The notes beneath the pieces were generated by a model. That model was not told the DNA's origin and searched no databases. It saw nothing but the letters and a program-made list of their open reading frames with translations. Shown piece by piece: positions 44,641 through 55,049 of a stretch of 64,000 bases of DNA. Position 1 is the stretch's first letter; each line of letters starts with the position of its first letter. Made by a program: the position numbers and the translations under genes. Source of the DNA: Edaphobacter lichenicola (GTDB lineage Bacteria > Acidobacteriota > Terriglobia > Terriglobales > Acidobacteriaceae); the NCBI RefSeq assembly GCF_025264645.1, contig NZ_CP073696.1, forward strand, positions 558,001-622,000, read 5' to 3'.

Positions 44641-46161
44641 CTACTTCTTTGTGTTGGTTAGTTTCTTTTGGGTTTCGAGGAAGCGGCGGACGCGGTCGAG
44701 GGTGCGGGATTTGCCGAAGACGACCATGCTCTCGAGGAGTGGCGGGGACATGGTGCTGCCGGTGAGGATCGCGCGGAGGAGCATGAAGTTTTCTTTGACG
44801 GACCACTGCTTTTCTTCGCCTAGTTTTTTCAGGGCGGGTTCGAGGGATTCGTGGGTCCAGTCGGTGGCTTCGAGGACGGTGAGTTGCTCGGCGGCGAAGG
44901 CGAGGGTCTCTTCGGGGGTGCGTTTTTTTGGGACGAAGACTTCGGCTGGCGGCATGATGTCGTCGGCGAAGAGGAAGTGGGTGAGGTTGCCGAACTCGCC
45001 GAGGGTTTCGATGCGGGTCTGGACGAGTGGGGCGATCTGTTGCAGGTAGGCGTCGCTTAGGATGGTTTCGCGTAGGGCTTTGTAGAAGGACTCGGGTGTG
45101 AGGGCGCGGATGTATTCGCCGTTGAGCCACTTGAGTTTTGTTAGGTCGAAGACGGGGCCGCCGAGGCGGATGTTTTTGACGTCGAAGCGGTCGACCATGT
45201 CGGGGAGGGTGAAGATGTCGGTTTCGCTTTGCTTGGTGGCGGCTTGCGTGGGCGTGGATTCGGTGGTGGGTGCGGGCATGCCGCCGCCCATGAGGCCGAG
45301 GAAGTTGATGACGGCTTCGGGGAGGAAGCCGGCTTGGCGATAGTAGATGAGGGAGACGGGATTTTTGCGCTTGGAGATTTTGGATTTGTCCAGATTGCGC
45401 AAGAGGGGCATGTGCCAGAAGCGGGGGATCTGCCAGCCGAAGGCTTTGTAGAGCAGGACGTGCTTGGGGGTGGAGGAGATCCACTCTTCGGCGCGGATGA
45501 CGTCGGTGATGTGCATGAGGTGGTCGTCGACGACGTTGGCGAGGTGGTAGGTGGGGAAGCCGTCGGACTTCATGAGGACCTGGTCGTCGACGTTGGAGTG
45601 CTCGAAGCGGATGACACCGCGGAGCTCGTCGCGGAACTCGGTGAAGGCGGGTTCGCCGGCGGGGACCTTGAGGCGAACGGTGTAGGCGCGGCCTTCGGCG
45701 AGGTAGGCGTCGATTTGTGACTGGGAGAGTTCGCGATGGGCTCCGTCGTAGCGTGGGGGGAGCTTGGCGGCGATCTGGCGCTTGCGCAGGTCCTCGAGCT
45801 CTTCGGGTGTTTCGAAGGAGCGGTAGGCGGTGCCGTTTTTCAGGAGGATCTCTACGTGCTCGCGGTAGATTTCGGTGCGCTCCGATTGGCGATAGGGGCC
45901 GTAGGGGCCGCCGAGGTCAGGGCCTTCGTCCCAGGTGAGGCCGAGCCAGCGGAGGGAGTTGAAGATCTCCTGCTCGCTGGTGGCGACGAAGCGGGCGCGG
46001 TCGGTGTCCTCGATGCGGAGGACGAATTTGCCGTTGCGCTGGCGGGCGTAGAGGTAGTTGATGAGGCCGATGTAGGCGGTGCCTACGTGGGGGTCGCCGG
46101 TGGGGGAGGGAGCGATGCGGACGCGGATGGGGGCTTCGGTGGTGCTGATGCTATTCGTCAT
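44641..46161 (-). CDS. gltX: Glutamyl-tRNA synthetase
   Basis: 506 residues. Class I motifs: PSPTGDPHVGTAYIG (HIGH region) and KISKRK (KMSKS). LRIEDTDRARF and RAEEWISSTPKHVLLYKAFGW are typical of GlnRS/GluRS. The C-terminal all-helical anticodon domain is present. It charges tRNA-Glu (and possibly tRNA-Gln as a non-discriminating enzyme). The ATG at 46161 is preferred to an upstream TTG at 46170. Confidence 0.95.
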   Translation of the reverse strand: MTNSISTTEAPIRVRIAPSPTGDPHVGTAYIGLINYLYARQRNGKFVLRIEDTDRARFVATSEQEIFNSLRWLGLTWDEGPDLGGPYGPYRQSERTEIYREHVEILLKNGTAYRSFETPEELEDLRKRQIAAKLPPRYDGAHRELSQSQIDAYLAEGRAYTVRLKVPAGEPAFTEFRDELRGVIRFEHSNVDDQVLMKSDGFPTYHLANVVDDHLMHITDVIRAEEWISSTPKHVLLYKAFGWQIPRFWHMPLLRNLDKSKISKRKNPVSLIYYRQAGFLPEAVINFLGLMGGGMPAPTTESTPTQAATKQSETDIFTLPDMVDRFDVKNIRLGGPVFDLTKLKWLNGEYIRALTPESFYKALRETILSDAYLQQIAPLVQTRIETLGEFGNLTHFLFADDIMPPAEVFVPKKRTPEETLAFAAEQLTVLEATDWTHESLEPALKKLGEEKQWSVKENFMLLRAILTGSTMSPPLLESMVVFGKSRTLDRVRRFLETQKKLTNTKK

Positions 46162-46239
46162 AAAGGCCAAGAGTTAATGCTAGCAGAAGGGTGCCGGATT
46201 TATCCTTGGTCGCTGAGTGGCGAGTTGCGGACGCGATGT

Positions 46240-47124
46240 TTATTGCGGAGATTTGAGCGTGTTGATCAGGGCAGCGAGAGCAGCAGGCTGATTTCGACGG
46301 CTGGGGTAGTAAAGGAAATAGCCGGGGAAGGTTGGGCACCAGTCTTTGAGGACCTGAATCAAACGGCCATCTGCGATCATTTTCGCCAGAGGTTCTTCCA
46401 TCGCTGTTCCGATTCCTACTCCGTTTAAAACTGCTTGAATCACAAGGTCTGGATCGTCGAAGGTTGCGGGGCCCTGGGGGTTGACGGTGAGTGTTTTGCG
46501 GCCCTTCTCGAACTCCCAGCGGTAGATGCCGGAGCTAAAGCGGAAGCCGATGCATGCGTGATCTTTGAGATCACGAGGGGTGCGGGGGAGCTTGTGAGAT
46601 TTGAAGTACTCGGGTGAGCCAACGACTGCGAGGCGCATGTCTTTGCTGACGCGGACGGCGATCATGTCGCGCTGGATGTATTCACCGATTTGGACGCCTG
46701 CGTCGTACTGCTGGGCTACGAGATCGATGGGGTCGTTTGAGGAGGTGACTTCCAAGACTATTTCGGGGTAGGTGCGGGCGAACTGTGCCAGCTTTGGCAG
46801 AAGCACCATGTAGGTTGCCGTTCGAGGAATGATGAGGCGGATTCGGCCTGCAGGACTCTCTTTCTGCTTTCGCAGTTCGGCTAGGGACAATCCGATGCGT
46901 TCGAGTGCGGGGTTGAGGTTTCGAAGAAGTGCAGTGCCAGCGGCTGTGGGGGAGACGCTTCGAGTGGTTCGTGCGAGAAGTTGGAGGCCTAGTCTTTTTT
47001 CAAGGGCTCGCATGGAGTGGCTTATGGCTGATTGAGACATACTGAGGCGAGCAGCGGCGCGGGTGAAGCTTCGTTCTTCGGCGACGGTCGCGAAGGTGGC
47101 GAGGTCATTGAGGTCGTTTTTCAT
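46240..47124 (-). CDS. LysR family transcriptional regulator
   Basis: 294 residues. Winged HTH at about 15-60 (FTRAAARLSMSQSAISHSMRALEKRLG), then a substrate-binding domain (LIIPRTATYMVLLPKLAQF..., IGEYIQRDMIAVRVS). It resembles LysR proteins found beside aldo-keto or short-chain reductases in other bacteria. It is divergent from the aldo/keto reductase, with a near-perfect LysR dyad directly before its start codon, so it probably represses itself and controls the neighbour. Confidence 0.93.
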   Translation of the reverse strand: MKNDLNDLATFATVAEERSFTRAAARLSMSQSAISHSMRALEKRLGLQLLARTTRSVSPTAAGTALLRNLNPALERIGLSLAELRKQKESPAGRIRLIIPRTATYMVLLPKLAQFARTYPEIVLEVTSSNDPIDLVAQQYDAGVQIGEYIQRDMIAVRVSKDMRLAVVGSPEYFKSHKLPRTPRDLKDHACIGFRFSSGIYRWEFEKGRKTLTVNPQGPATFDDPDLVIQAVLNGVGIGTAMEEPLAKMIADGRLIQVLKDWCPTFPGYFLYYPSRRNQPAALAALINTLKSPQ

Positions 47125-47125
47125 A

Positions 47126-47146
47126 TTTATGAATTTTACTCATAAA
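47126..47146. promoter_or_regulatory. LysR-type operator (T-N11-A dyad)
   Basis: TTTATGA-ATTTTAC-TCATAAA, a perfect 7+7+7 palindrome containing T-N11-A (T47130 to A47142). It begins two bases upstream of the lysR start codon and 160 bp from the divergent reductase start. Confidence 0.65.
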
Positions 47147-47169
47147 TGTATCCGATCAAAGCCATCTAG

Positions 47170-48303
<1,134 letters not shown>

Positions 48304-48375
48304 AGCGGACGATGGAGGGTAGCGTTGTTATACGGACGCCACCGTTCATTGCGAGTGTTGAATTTTTAGGGGTCG

Positions 48376-49167
48376 CTACTTTAGTTCGCGGACCCAGATG
48401 TTGCGGAAGCTGATGGGTTCGCTCTTGTCTCCGTGGGCTTGTAGCTTGATGGGAGCGGTGTCGTAGGGTTTGTAGAAGGGTTGGCCGATGTAGAGTGTCT
48501 GGCCCTTTAGTTCGAAGTGATTTTGGACGAGGACTCCGTTGAAGAAGACCGTGGCGTAGGCGGGAGTCTTGAGGGTGCCGTCTGTGTTGAAGGTTGGGGC
48601 TGTCCAGATGACGTTGTAGGTTTGCCACTCGCCGGGTTTGCGCGCGGGGTTCGCGAGTGGGATGCCTTGCTTGTAGATGCTGCCAGCCTGGCCGTTGACG
48701 TAGGTCTTGTTGTTGTAGTTGTCGAGGACCTGAAGCTCGTATCCGTCGTCGCCGGGGCCGGTGGAGGCGAGAAATACGCCGCTGTTGCCGCGTGCCTGAT
48801 CGGTGCCGGTGATGTTCTCGGGGATTCTCCACTCAATGTGAAGTTGGTAGTTTTTAAAGGTCTGTTTGGTTTCGATGTTTCCGACGCCTGGGGCCTTGCT
48901 TACGGTAAGGATGCCGTCGGCGACAGTCCATTTGGCTGGGGATTTGTCTTTGGTGGTGACCCACTGGTCGAGGTTCTTGCCGTCGAAGAGGACGATTGCG
49001 TCGGAGGGTGGTGCAGAGTCAGTGGCGCCCGGCGTGATGATCGGAGGGACCGGCTCGTAGACTTCGGTGTCTTGATGTTTTGGTGCGCCTGGTTGTTGTG
49101 CGGAGAGGGAAGCGGCGACGACGGTCAGGGCTGCGGACACGAGGAACTTCGAAGATTGGATGCGCAT
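48376..49167 (-). CDS. Secreted DUF1080 (3-keto-disaccharide hydrolase-like) protein
   Basis: 263 residues from the ATG at 49167. The signal peptide ends near SLSAQ-23. The mature part is a concanavalin-like beta-jelly roll: IVLFDGKNLDQWVT, HIEWRIPE, GNSGVFLAS, YELQVLDNY, and IWTAPTFN with the C-terminal ISFRNIWVRELK. Family members act on glycosidic bonds of 3-keto sugars or bind glycans outside the cell. No 3-dehydrogenase is adjacent, so the substrate is open. Confidence 0.9.
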   Translation of the reverse strand: MRIQSSKFLVSAALTVVAASLSAQQPGAPKHQDTEVYEPVPPIITPGATDSAPPSDAIVLFDGKNLDQWVTTKDKSPAKWTVADGILTVSKAPGVGNIETKQTFKNYQLHIEWRIPENITGTDQARGNSGVFLASTGPGDDGYELQVLDNYNNKTYVNGQAGSIYKQGIPLANPARKPGEWQTYNVIWTAPTFNTDGTLKTPAYATVFFNGVLVQNHFELKGQTLYIGQPFYKPYDTAPIKLQAHGDKSEPISFRNIWVRELK

Positions 49168-49286
49168 ATTTTCTGGAAGAAGGATATACCCAATCGTGTC
49201 GTGTTCGGGCAAGGCTAGATATTGATGTGTCGCTGCGCTTTTCCAATTAGCGGCGATGAATCACTTAGGATTCTTTTGTGACGGCT

Positions 49287-50369
49287 TTAGCCCTGGTTAA
49301 CGGCTGCTTGCTCCTGGGTGCGGGCGGTGTGGACAGCGGCGGCTAGCTCGCGGAGTGCGACATCGGTTTCAGCCCAGTCGATGCAGGCGTCGGTGATGCT
49401 TTGACCGTAGACGAGAGGTTTGCCGGGGGCTAGTTTTTGTGAGCCTGCGACGAGGTTGCTCTCGAGCATGACGCCAATGATGCGTTTGTCGCCTGCGGTG
49501 ATTTGTGCGGCGACGTTGCGGCAGACGGAGAGCTGCTGGGTGTGGTCTTTGTGGCTGTTGGCGTGGCTGCAGTCGATCATGACCTGGGGGCAGATGCCAG
49601 CCTTTTCCATCTGCTTGCAGGTGTCTTCGACGGCGGTTGCGTCGTAGTTGGTGGTGTTGCGGCCGCCGCGGAGGATGATGTGGGTGTCGTGATTGCCTTT
49701 GGTGACGAAGATCGCGGTGCGGCCCTCTTTGGTGTGGCCGAGGAAGTTGTGGGACTGACCGGCGGAGAGGATGGCTTCGATAGCGATCTGCACGTTGCCT
49801 GAGGTGCCGTTTTTGAAACCGACGGGGCAGGAGAGGCCGGAGACGAGCTCGCGATGGACCTGGCTTTCGGTGGTGCGGGCGCCGATTGCACCCCAACTGA
49901 CGAGGCTAGAGACGTACTGCGGGGAGATCATGTCGAGGAACTCGGTGCCGGCGGGGACGCCCATGGTGGCGAGGTCGAGGAGGAGGTGACGGGCCTGGCG
50001 GAGGCCGTCGTTGATCTGGAAGGACTCGTCGAGGTAGGGGTCGTTGATGAGGCCCTTCCAGCCGAGGGTGGTGCGGGGTTTCTCGAAGTAGACGCGCATG
50101 ATGATGCAGAGGTCTCGGGAGAACTCGGCGATGGCGCCCTTCAGGAGTTCTGCGTATTCGCGTGCGGCCTTGGTGTCGTGGATGGAGCAGGGGCCGACGA
50201 CGACGATCAGGCGGTTGTCTTTGCCGTTGAGGATGTCGACGACTTCGTTGCGGGCCTTGAAGACTGTGGCGGAGGCTGCTTCGGTAATCGGCAGCTCTGC
50301 TTCGAGAGCATCAGGCGGGAGGACGACTTTGGTCCAGGTGATGCGAAGGTCATCGGTGGGAAAGAACAT
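49287..50369 (-). CDS. 3-deoxy-7-phosphoheptulonate (DAHP) synthase, class I
   Basis: 360 residues, the AroF/AroG/AroH type. VVGPCSIHD (metal Cys), YFEKPRTTLGWKGLIND, SWGAIGARTTESQVHRELVSGLSCPVGFKNGT, DCSHANSHKD and GVMLESNLVAGSQ are all conserved. It condenses PEP and erythrose-4-P, the first step of the shikimate route. Which aromatic amino acid inhibits it cannot be judged. The ATG at 50369 gives MFFPTDDLRI; a GTG nine bases upstream is also in frame. Confidence 0.94.
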   Translation of the reverse strand: MFFPTDDLRITWTKVVLPPDALEAELPITEAASATVFKARNEVVDILNGKDNRLIVVVGPCSIHDTKAAREYAELLKGAIAEFSRDLCIIMRVYFEKPRTTLGWKGLINDPYLDESFQINDGLRQARHLLLDLATMGVPAGTEFLDMISPQYVSSLVSWGAIGARTTESQVHRELVSGLSCPVGFKNGTSGNVQIAIEAILSAGQSHNFLGHTKEGRTAIFVTKGNHDTHIILRGGRNTTNYDATAVEDTCKQMEKAGICPQVMIDCSHANSHKDHTQQLSVCRNVAAQITAGDKRIIGVMLESNLVAGSQKLAPGKPLVYGQSITDACIDWAETDVALRELAAAVHTARTQEQAAVNQG

Positions 50370-50596
50370 GGGTCTCACTTAGATAGAGTCAGGTAAACCC
50401 AAGGCTTTGACCGGCAAGGCGTGTGGATTACCGCGTCTTGATTTTACAGCCTACGTTGGTGCGATTACACAGAACGAAGTATGGTGATACTTTTCAGTTC
50501 TGGCGAGATGGCAGACACAGACTAGAATGGAGTTGAAGCTACTGCACGATGCAGTTGCCGTTGACGCTGCAGTTTGCGACAGGAAAGGCAATTCCC

Positions 50597-51631
50597 TTGA
50601 AGGCATTGGTAAAGAGCCGCGAAGAACGCGGCCTCTGGTTAGAAGATGTTCCGGAGCCCGAGATGGGCATCAACGACGTTAAGATTCGGGTTCTAGCAAC
50701 CGGAATTTGCGGGACCGATCTCCACATCTATGAGTGGGATGCGTGGGCTCGATCCACGATTCGACAGGGATTGACCATCGGCCATGAGTTTGTCGGCGAG
50801 GTGGTTGGAGTGGGGTCGAACGTCACCGATATTCCTATCGGTCAACTGGTGAGCGGAGAAGGGCATGTCGTCTGCGGGCGCTGCCGGAATTGCCTCGCGG
50901 GGCGGCGGCATCTGTGTGCGCATACGCTTGGAGTTGGCGTGAACCGGAATGGAGCGTTCGCGGAGTATATTGTGCTGCCGATGTCCAATATCTGGATTCA
51001 TAGTCCGGGTATTCCGCATGAGATTGCTGCGATCTTCGATCCGCTGGGGAACGCTGTTCACACGGCGCTGGCGTTTCCGGTGCTGGGTGAGGATGTTCTT
51101 GTTACGGGGGCTGGGCCGATTGGGATTATGGCCGCTGCCGTGGCAAAACATGCAGGGGCTCGGCAGGTTGTTATCTCCGATCCGAATGAGTATCGGCGTA
51201 AGCTCGCTGAGAAGGTCGGGGTTACGCTTGCGGTTGATCCTCGCGCTACGCCGCTCAAGGAGATTCAGCAGAAGCTTCGGATGCATGAGGGCTTCGACGT
51301 TGGTTTGGAGATGTCGGGTAATCCTGGGGCGTTTCGCGAGATGCTCGCTAATATGAGCCACGGCGCGAAGATCGCGATGCTGGGAATTCCGTCTGAGGAG
51401 ATTTCGATCGACTGGAACCAGGTGGTGTTCAATCAGCTCACCATTCGCGGGATCTATGGCCGTGAGATGTATGAGACCTGGTACAAGATGACGGTGATGC
51501 TCGAAAGCGGTCTCGATATCTCCGGGGTTATCACGCATCGGATGAACTGGCGCGACTACGAAGATGGCTTTGCAGCCATGCGCACTGGAAACTCCGGTAA
51601 GGTGATTCTGGACTGGCGCGATGTAGCTTAG
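50597..51631 (+). CDS. tdh: L-threonine 3-dehydrogenase
   Basis: 344 residues from a TTG at 50597, preceded by AGGAAAGG. This matches the usual start (M-KALVK) of Tdh at 341 residues; an ATG at 50549 would add 16 unmatched residues. Zinc-dependent MDR fold: [26 protein letters not shown], structural zinc [15 protein letters not shown], and [20 protein letters not shown] for NAD. It oxidises threonine to 2-amino-3-ketobutyrate; the partner ligase Kbl is not adjacent. Confidence 0.93.
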   Translation: MKALVKSREERGLWLEDVPEPEMGINDVKIRVLATGICGTDLHIYEWDAWARSTIRQGLTIGHEFVGEVVGVGSNVTDIPIGQLVSGEGHVVCGRCRNCLAGRRHLCAHTLGVGVNRNGAFAEYIVLPMSNIWIHSPGIPHEIAAIFDPLGNAVHTALAFPVLGEDVLVTGAGPIGIMAAAVAKHAGARQVVISDPNEYRRKLAEKVGVTLAVDPRATPLKEIQQKLRMHEGFDVGLEMSGNPGAFREMLANMSHGAKIAMLGIPSEEISIDWNQVVFNQLTIRGIYGREMYETWYKMTVMLESGLDISGVITHRMNWRDYEDGFAAMRTGNSGKVILDWRDVA

Positions 51632-52019
51632 CCTGTGGGAGCCGTTTAAGGATTGCTGGATGTTTGCCACAGCGCTGTCTTTTCTCGGGCAGCGCTGCGG
51701 CTCGTTTTGAGCTAGGTGTCCTCTCGTATTGTTTGTCGGCAAGGATGCGAGGCGTTCCGTGATCAAGGCCGATCAAAAAACTTCAAAAAATCTTCGATGG
51801 GCCGGAAAGGCTCACAATCCGCCAGAAGGAGTGTCTTGGCCTTCGCTGGCTCGAATCCACTAACGCCAGCGTCTCGTAACCTTTACGCGAGGTGTGCATC
51901 CAACTACCGAAGACGCAAAAACATAAAGCTGAAACCTCGCGACCGTCTATCATCGATTAGCCGTTCGCGCGGTTCGATCAAGTTCGAAGCGTACGTTCAA
52001 ACCTTTACGAAGGCAACGA
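51632..52019 (+). other. Structured spacer before the six-gene cluster
   Basis: 388 bp without a supported gene. Elements seen: a CAGCGCTG hairpin (51670-51697), CGCTGGC/GCCAGCG (51844-51871), CGTAA-CCT-TTACG (51875-51887), and AACCTTTACG twice (51878-51887 and 52000-52009). It could be a leader RNA, an island junction, or both. A TCGAATCCACT motif resembles a tRNA T-arm but no tRNA can be folded. Confidence 0.5.
51670..51697 (+). terminator. Possible terminator of tdh
   Basis: CAGCGCTG (51670-51677) and CAGCGCTG (51690-51697), each self-complementary and able to pair in an 8-bp stem with a 12-base loop. Only CGGCTCGTTTT follows, so the T tract is short. Confidence 0.4.
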
Positions 52020-52769
52020 ATGGAATCCAACGACTGCGAAATGCCCGGACGATCGGTGCCGCATCCGCCTGACAGTCTCTTTGAGAGTTGCTCCTGGTTT
52101 TATGCGTTGTGTCGCGAGTACCTGTTTCGCGATCATACTCAGGAGATTGCGCATGCGCTCTTTCCTGCCGGAGGGCCTGCTGAAGGTACGCGCGTTCTTG
52201 AGCTTGGGTGTGGCCCGGGCTTCTATGCCTGTCGACTCTCACAAGAGTACCCGCACATCCACACTACAGGCGTCGACCTCTCCCGTCGTCTTATTGAGAG
52301 AGCAAAGTCACGAGCGGCTAGTCGTAGCCTTGCTAACTGCACCTTCTCGCATGGCGACGCGCATGCACTCTCCGATCCTTCTAATTCCATCGACGCTGTT
52401 GTCGTATCTCGCCTGTTTCTTATCGTTGCGAATCGCGAGGCTGTTTTGAGCGAGATATTTCGCGTTCTGAAGCCCGCTGGCCGATGTTTTATTGCTGAGC
52501 CAACCTCTGGTTTTCGCACCCGCATTCCACTGAGTTGCATGTGGCTGCTCTCGAAGTTGAGCAGCAGTCCGGCCGGGAAGTATCGCGAACCTCGCCAGGC
52601 CGATGTCATGACGAGTACGGACTTTGGTGTGCTGATTCGCTCGCAGCCGTGGGGGAGCTTTGATTTTCGGTACGATAGCTGGTATCAGTACGCGATCTGC
52701 GAAAAATCCCCAGCCGCGCTTGTTGCTCCCGAACTGCAAGAGCGACCGGCTGATTGGAGCACGGTCTAA
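52020..52769 (+). CDS. Class I SAM-dependent methyltransferase
   Basis: 249 residues. The SAM site is VLELGCGPGFYACRLS (motif I), TTGVDLSRRLIERAKSRAA, SHGDAHALSDPSNSIDAVVVSRLFLIV, and EIFRVLKPAGRCFIAEP, as in UbiE/Methyltransf_11 proteins. The N-terminal 45 residues (FESCSWFYALCREYLFRDHT) are helical and place the substrate. Substrate unknown. First gene of the T/C-rich-codon cluster, with the DUF2064 gene starting five bases after the stop. Confidence 0.85.
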   Translation: MESNDCEMPGRSVPHPPDSLFESCSWFYALCREYLFRDHTQEIAHALFPAGGPAEGTRVLELGCGPGFYACRLSQEYPHIHTTGVDLSRRLIERAKSRAASRSLANCTFSHGDAHALSDPSNSIDAVVVSRLFLIVANREAVLSEIFRVLKPAGRCFIAEPTSGFRTRIPLSCMWLLSKLSSSPAGKYREPRQADVMTSTDFGVLIRSQPWGSFDFRYDSWYQYAICEKSPAALVAPELQERPADWSTV

Positions 52770-52773
52770 TCCG

Positions 52774-53556
52774 ATGTGTGTTCCTGTTATGTCTTACTCG
52801 ATCCTCGACCCTGCAACCCCGGATTCTAAGCGGGCCAGCCAGTGTGCGCTTGCTGTTATGGCGAAGGCACCGCGGCCTGGGCGGGTGAAGACGCGGCTCT
52901 CGCCACCACTTACCGGCGAGCAGGCTGCTGCGATTAATGTTTGCTTCCTGCGCGATACGACCGAGAATATTGCTGCATTGGGTGCGCGGTGTTCAAGTGT
53001 TGGCGTTGTTTCGTACACACCTGTCAGCGACGAAGCTCTTTTTGACAACCTTTTGCCTCGCGGCTTTGCTCTGATTCCGCAGCGTGGAGATGGCTTTGGT
53101 GAGCGCTTGATGGCGACGGCGGAGGACATACTGGCCTGTGGCTACGGTAGCGTTTGTCTGATCGACTCAGACTCGCCTACCGTACCTGCCGTTGCTTTCG
53201 AACAGGCCGTTGCAGCGTTGCAACGGGAGGGCGATCGTGTGGTTCTTGGGCCATCGCATGATGGAGGGTACTATCTCATCGGTCTAAAGCGCGCTCATTC
53301 TGGATTATTTACCGATATTACCTGGAGCACGGCGAGTGTTTTTAGTGAAACAGTCTCTGCTGCGAAGACCGCAGGTATCGAAGTTGTTCTCCTGCCACTT
53401 TGGTACGACATTGATGATCATGAGACGCTCGAATTACTGAAAGCCGAGCTGCTCCACGGAACTGCACCGTCCTTCACAAGTGTCTCAGGGTATGACGCTG
53501 TTCACACTCGTGACTATCTCTACGAGCTCAACCGGACGAGCGGTGATTGTCCATGA
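52774..53556 (+). CDS. DUF2064 / TIGR04282-type nucleotide-sugar transferase-like protein
   Basis: 260 residues. The fold is a GT-A / nucleotidyltransferase-like domain: ALAVMAKAPRPGRVKTRLSPPLTGEQAA (phosphate loop), VCLIDSDSPTVP (metal site), LGPSHDGGYYLIGL, FTDITWSTASVFSET. Relatives in other bacteria sit next to arsenosugar and other lipid-sugar genes. It likely handles an NDP-sugar. Coupled to the next gene through ATGA (53553-53556). Start at 52774; ATG 52789 is an alternative. Confidence 0.82.
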   Translation: MCVPVMSYSILDPATPDSKRASQCALAVMAKAPRPGRVKTRLSPPLTGEQAAAINVCFLRDTTENIAALGARCSSVGVVSYTPVSDEALFDNLLPRGFALIPQRGDGFGERLMATAEDILACGYGSVCLIDSDSPTVPAVAFEQAVAALQREGDRVVLGPSHDGGYYLIGLKRAHSGLFTDITWSTASVFSETVSAAKTAGIEVVLLPLWYDIDDHETLELLKAELLHGTAPSFTSVSGYDAVHTRDYLYELNRTSGDCP

Positions 53557-55049
53557 CAACCACTACGAATCCGGTGAAGAGGTCTCAGGCTAGAGCCTCG
53601 ACCGAGGCTTATGCCGGGCGTGAGTGGGCGGTTGCACGCCCATGGCAGACCAACTTCGCATTGCTGATGATTGGAACTGCGCTTTTCTTTCTCACCCGAC
53701 AACTCGTCAGCGAATACCATCACTACACCATCGGGTTCTCGGGAGTTTCGGGCTGGTCCTGCATTCTTTATCTTGCTGCAGCTTTTCTTATTCTCACGCA
53801 GCCGGTTGATCGCTTTACGTTTCCACTCATCCTGAGCGTTGCGATCGCCTGCCGTCTGGTTGCGCTCTTTGCCGAGCCTTATCTTTCAACCGATATCTAC
53901 CGTTACGTTTGGGATGGGGTCGTTCAGCACGCTCATGTTAGTCCGTACCGTTACGTGCCGGGCGATTCTGTTCTATCGTTTCTACGTGTGCCGAATCAAT
54001 ATGTCTTCGACCACATTAATCGCCGCGACTATGCGCACACTATCTACCCACCGGCTGCGCAGATGCTCTTTTATTTGATTACATGGGTGTCGCCGACTGT
54101 CCTCTTCATGAAGACGGTGATGGTGCTCTTTGAAGGCGTGACGATGTACGCTCTTGTTGCGCTGTTGCACCATCTTGGCGTTCGCCGTGAGCAGACTCTG
54201 CTGTATGCGTGGTGCCCAATTCTTATCTGGGAGATCGCGGGCTCGGGCCATCTTGACTCGCCAGCGATGGCTTTCATTGCTCTCGCATTGCTTGCGCGTT
54301 ATCGCAAGCAGTCGATCCTTACTGGACTATTTCTTGGGATTGCGATTTTGTTGAAGCTGTACCCGCTGGTTTTGTTTCCCGCCCTTTATCGTCGCGGGGA
54401 TTATAAGATGCCAACGGCGGTAGCCGCCGTCATTGTTTTCGGGTATGGCGTCTACGCGAGTGTTGGCACGCTTGTCTTCGGCTTTCTTGGCGGTTATGTG
54501 AAAGAGGAGGGCATGGCCACTGGAACCCGGTACTTCCTCCTTGAACTTGCTCAGCGGATTCCGGGTATGCACGATCTTTCTACGACGACATACTTTTTCT
54601 TTTGTGGTGCGGTCTTTGCTGCGATCCTCTGGTGGTGCTGGCGAGTGGCTTTCAAGCAGGAGGCAGAGGACGCTGGATCAGCGACATATGCGAGTTCGTC
54701 ATTGCGTCAATTTAGAGGGACTCGCCCTGGTGATGCTGCGTTCCTCGCGCCAGCATTTTCACTTGCCGGCGCTTTGATGATGCTTTTTTCTCCCCACTAT
54801 GCCTGGTACATCATTTGGCTGGTACCGTTTTTCACGTTGATGCCGAATCTGCCTATTCTTGCTTATGTGTTGGGATTCTTTTATCTCTATACGACAGCTC
54901 TGGCAGTGCCTGGTCCTAAGATGTTTTTTGCCAACGAGATTCTTTACGCATCGGTGCTCGCAGCGTTCCTGCTTCAGATAGTCTTCAGACGCTGGCCTGT
55001 TCATCGCACTCTGTTCGTTCAACCAACGCAAGTGAGTGACCCACTATGA
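53553..55049 (+). CDS. GT87-like integral-membrane glycosyltransferase
   Basis: 498 residues with about 11-12 hydrophobic helices. Features typical of polyprenyl-phosphate-sugar-dependent GT-C enzymes are STDIYRYVWDGVVQHAHVSP (acidic residues in the first outer loop), HTIYPPAAQMLFYL, and GHLDSPAMAF. These transfer a sugar from a polyprenyl-phosphate donor on the periplasmic side. The GT2 enzyme at 56771 could make that donor. Start and stop both overlap neighbours by ATGA, so translation is coupled along 52.7-56.2 kb. Confidence 0.8.
   Translation: MTTTTNPVKRSQARASTEAYAGREWAVARPWQTNFALLMIGTALFFLTRQLVSEYHHYTIGFSGVSGWSCILYLAAAFLILTQPVDRFTFPLILSVAIACRLVALFAEPYLSTDIYRYVWDGVVQHAHVSPYRYVPGDSVLSFLRVPNQYVFDHINRRDYAHTIYPPAAQMLFYLITWVSPTVLFMKTVMVLFEGVTMYALVALLHHLGVRREQTLLYAWCPILIWEIAGSGHLDSPAMAFIALALLARYRKQSILTGLFLGIAILLKLYPLVLFPALYRRGDYKMPTAVAAVIVFGYGVYASVGTLVFGFLGGYVKEEGMATGTRYFLLELAQRIPGMHDLSTTTYFFFCGAVFAAILWWCWRVAFKQEAEDAGSATYASSSLRQFRGTRPGDAAFLAPAFSLAGALMMLFSPHYAWYIIWLVPFFTLMPNLPILAYVLGFFYLYTTALAVPGPKMFFANEILYASVLAAFLLQIVFRRWPVHRTLFVQPTQVSDPL

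Noticed and set aside
51830..51900. tRNA-like TCGAATCC segment
   Set aside because: The T-arm is mispaired and no acceptor, D or anticodon stem can be formed.
51716..52072. 118-codon frame in the spacer before the methyltransferase gene
   Set aside because: Lys/Arg/Ser-rich without motif, running over hairpins and into the next gene.
52774..53556. Assignment of the cluster as an arsenosugar pathway because of the DUF2064 gene
   Set aside because: The radical SAM enzyme ends in a SPASM-like region and no arsenic methyltransferase or resistance gene is seen, so the link rests on one family only.
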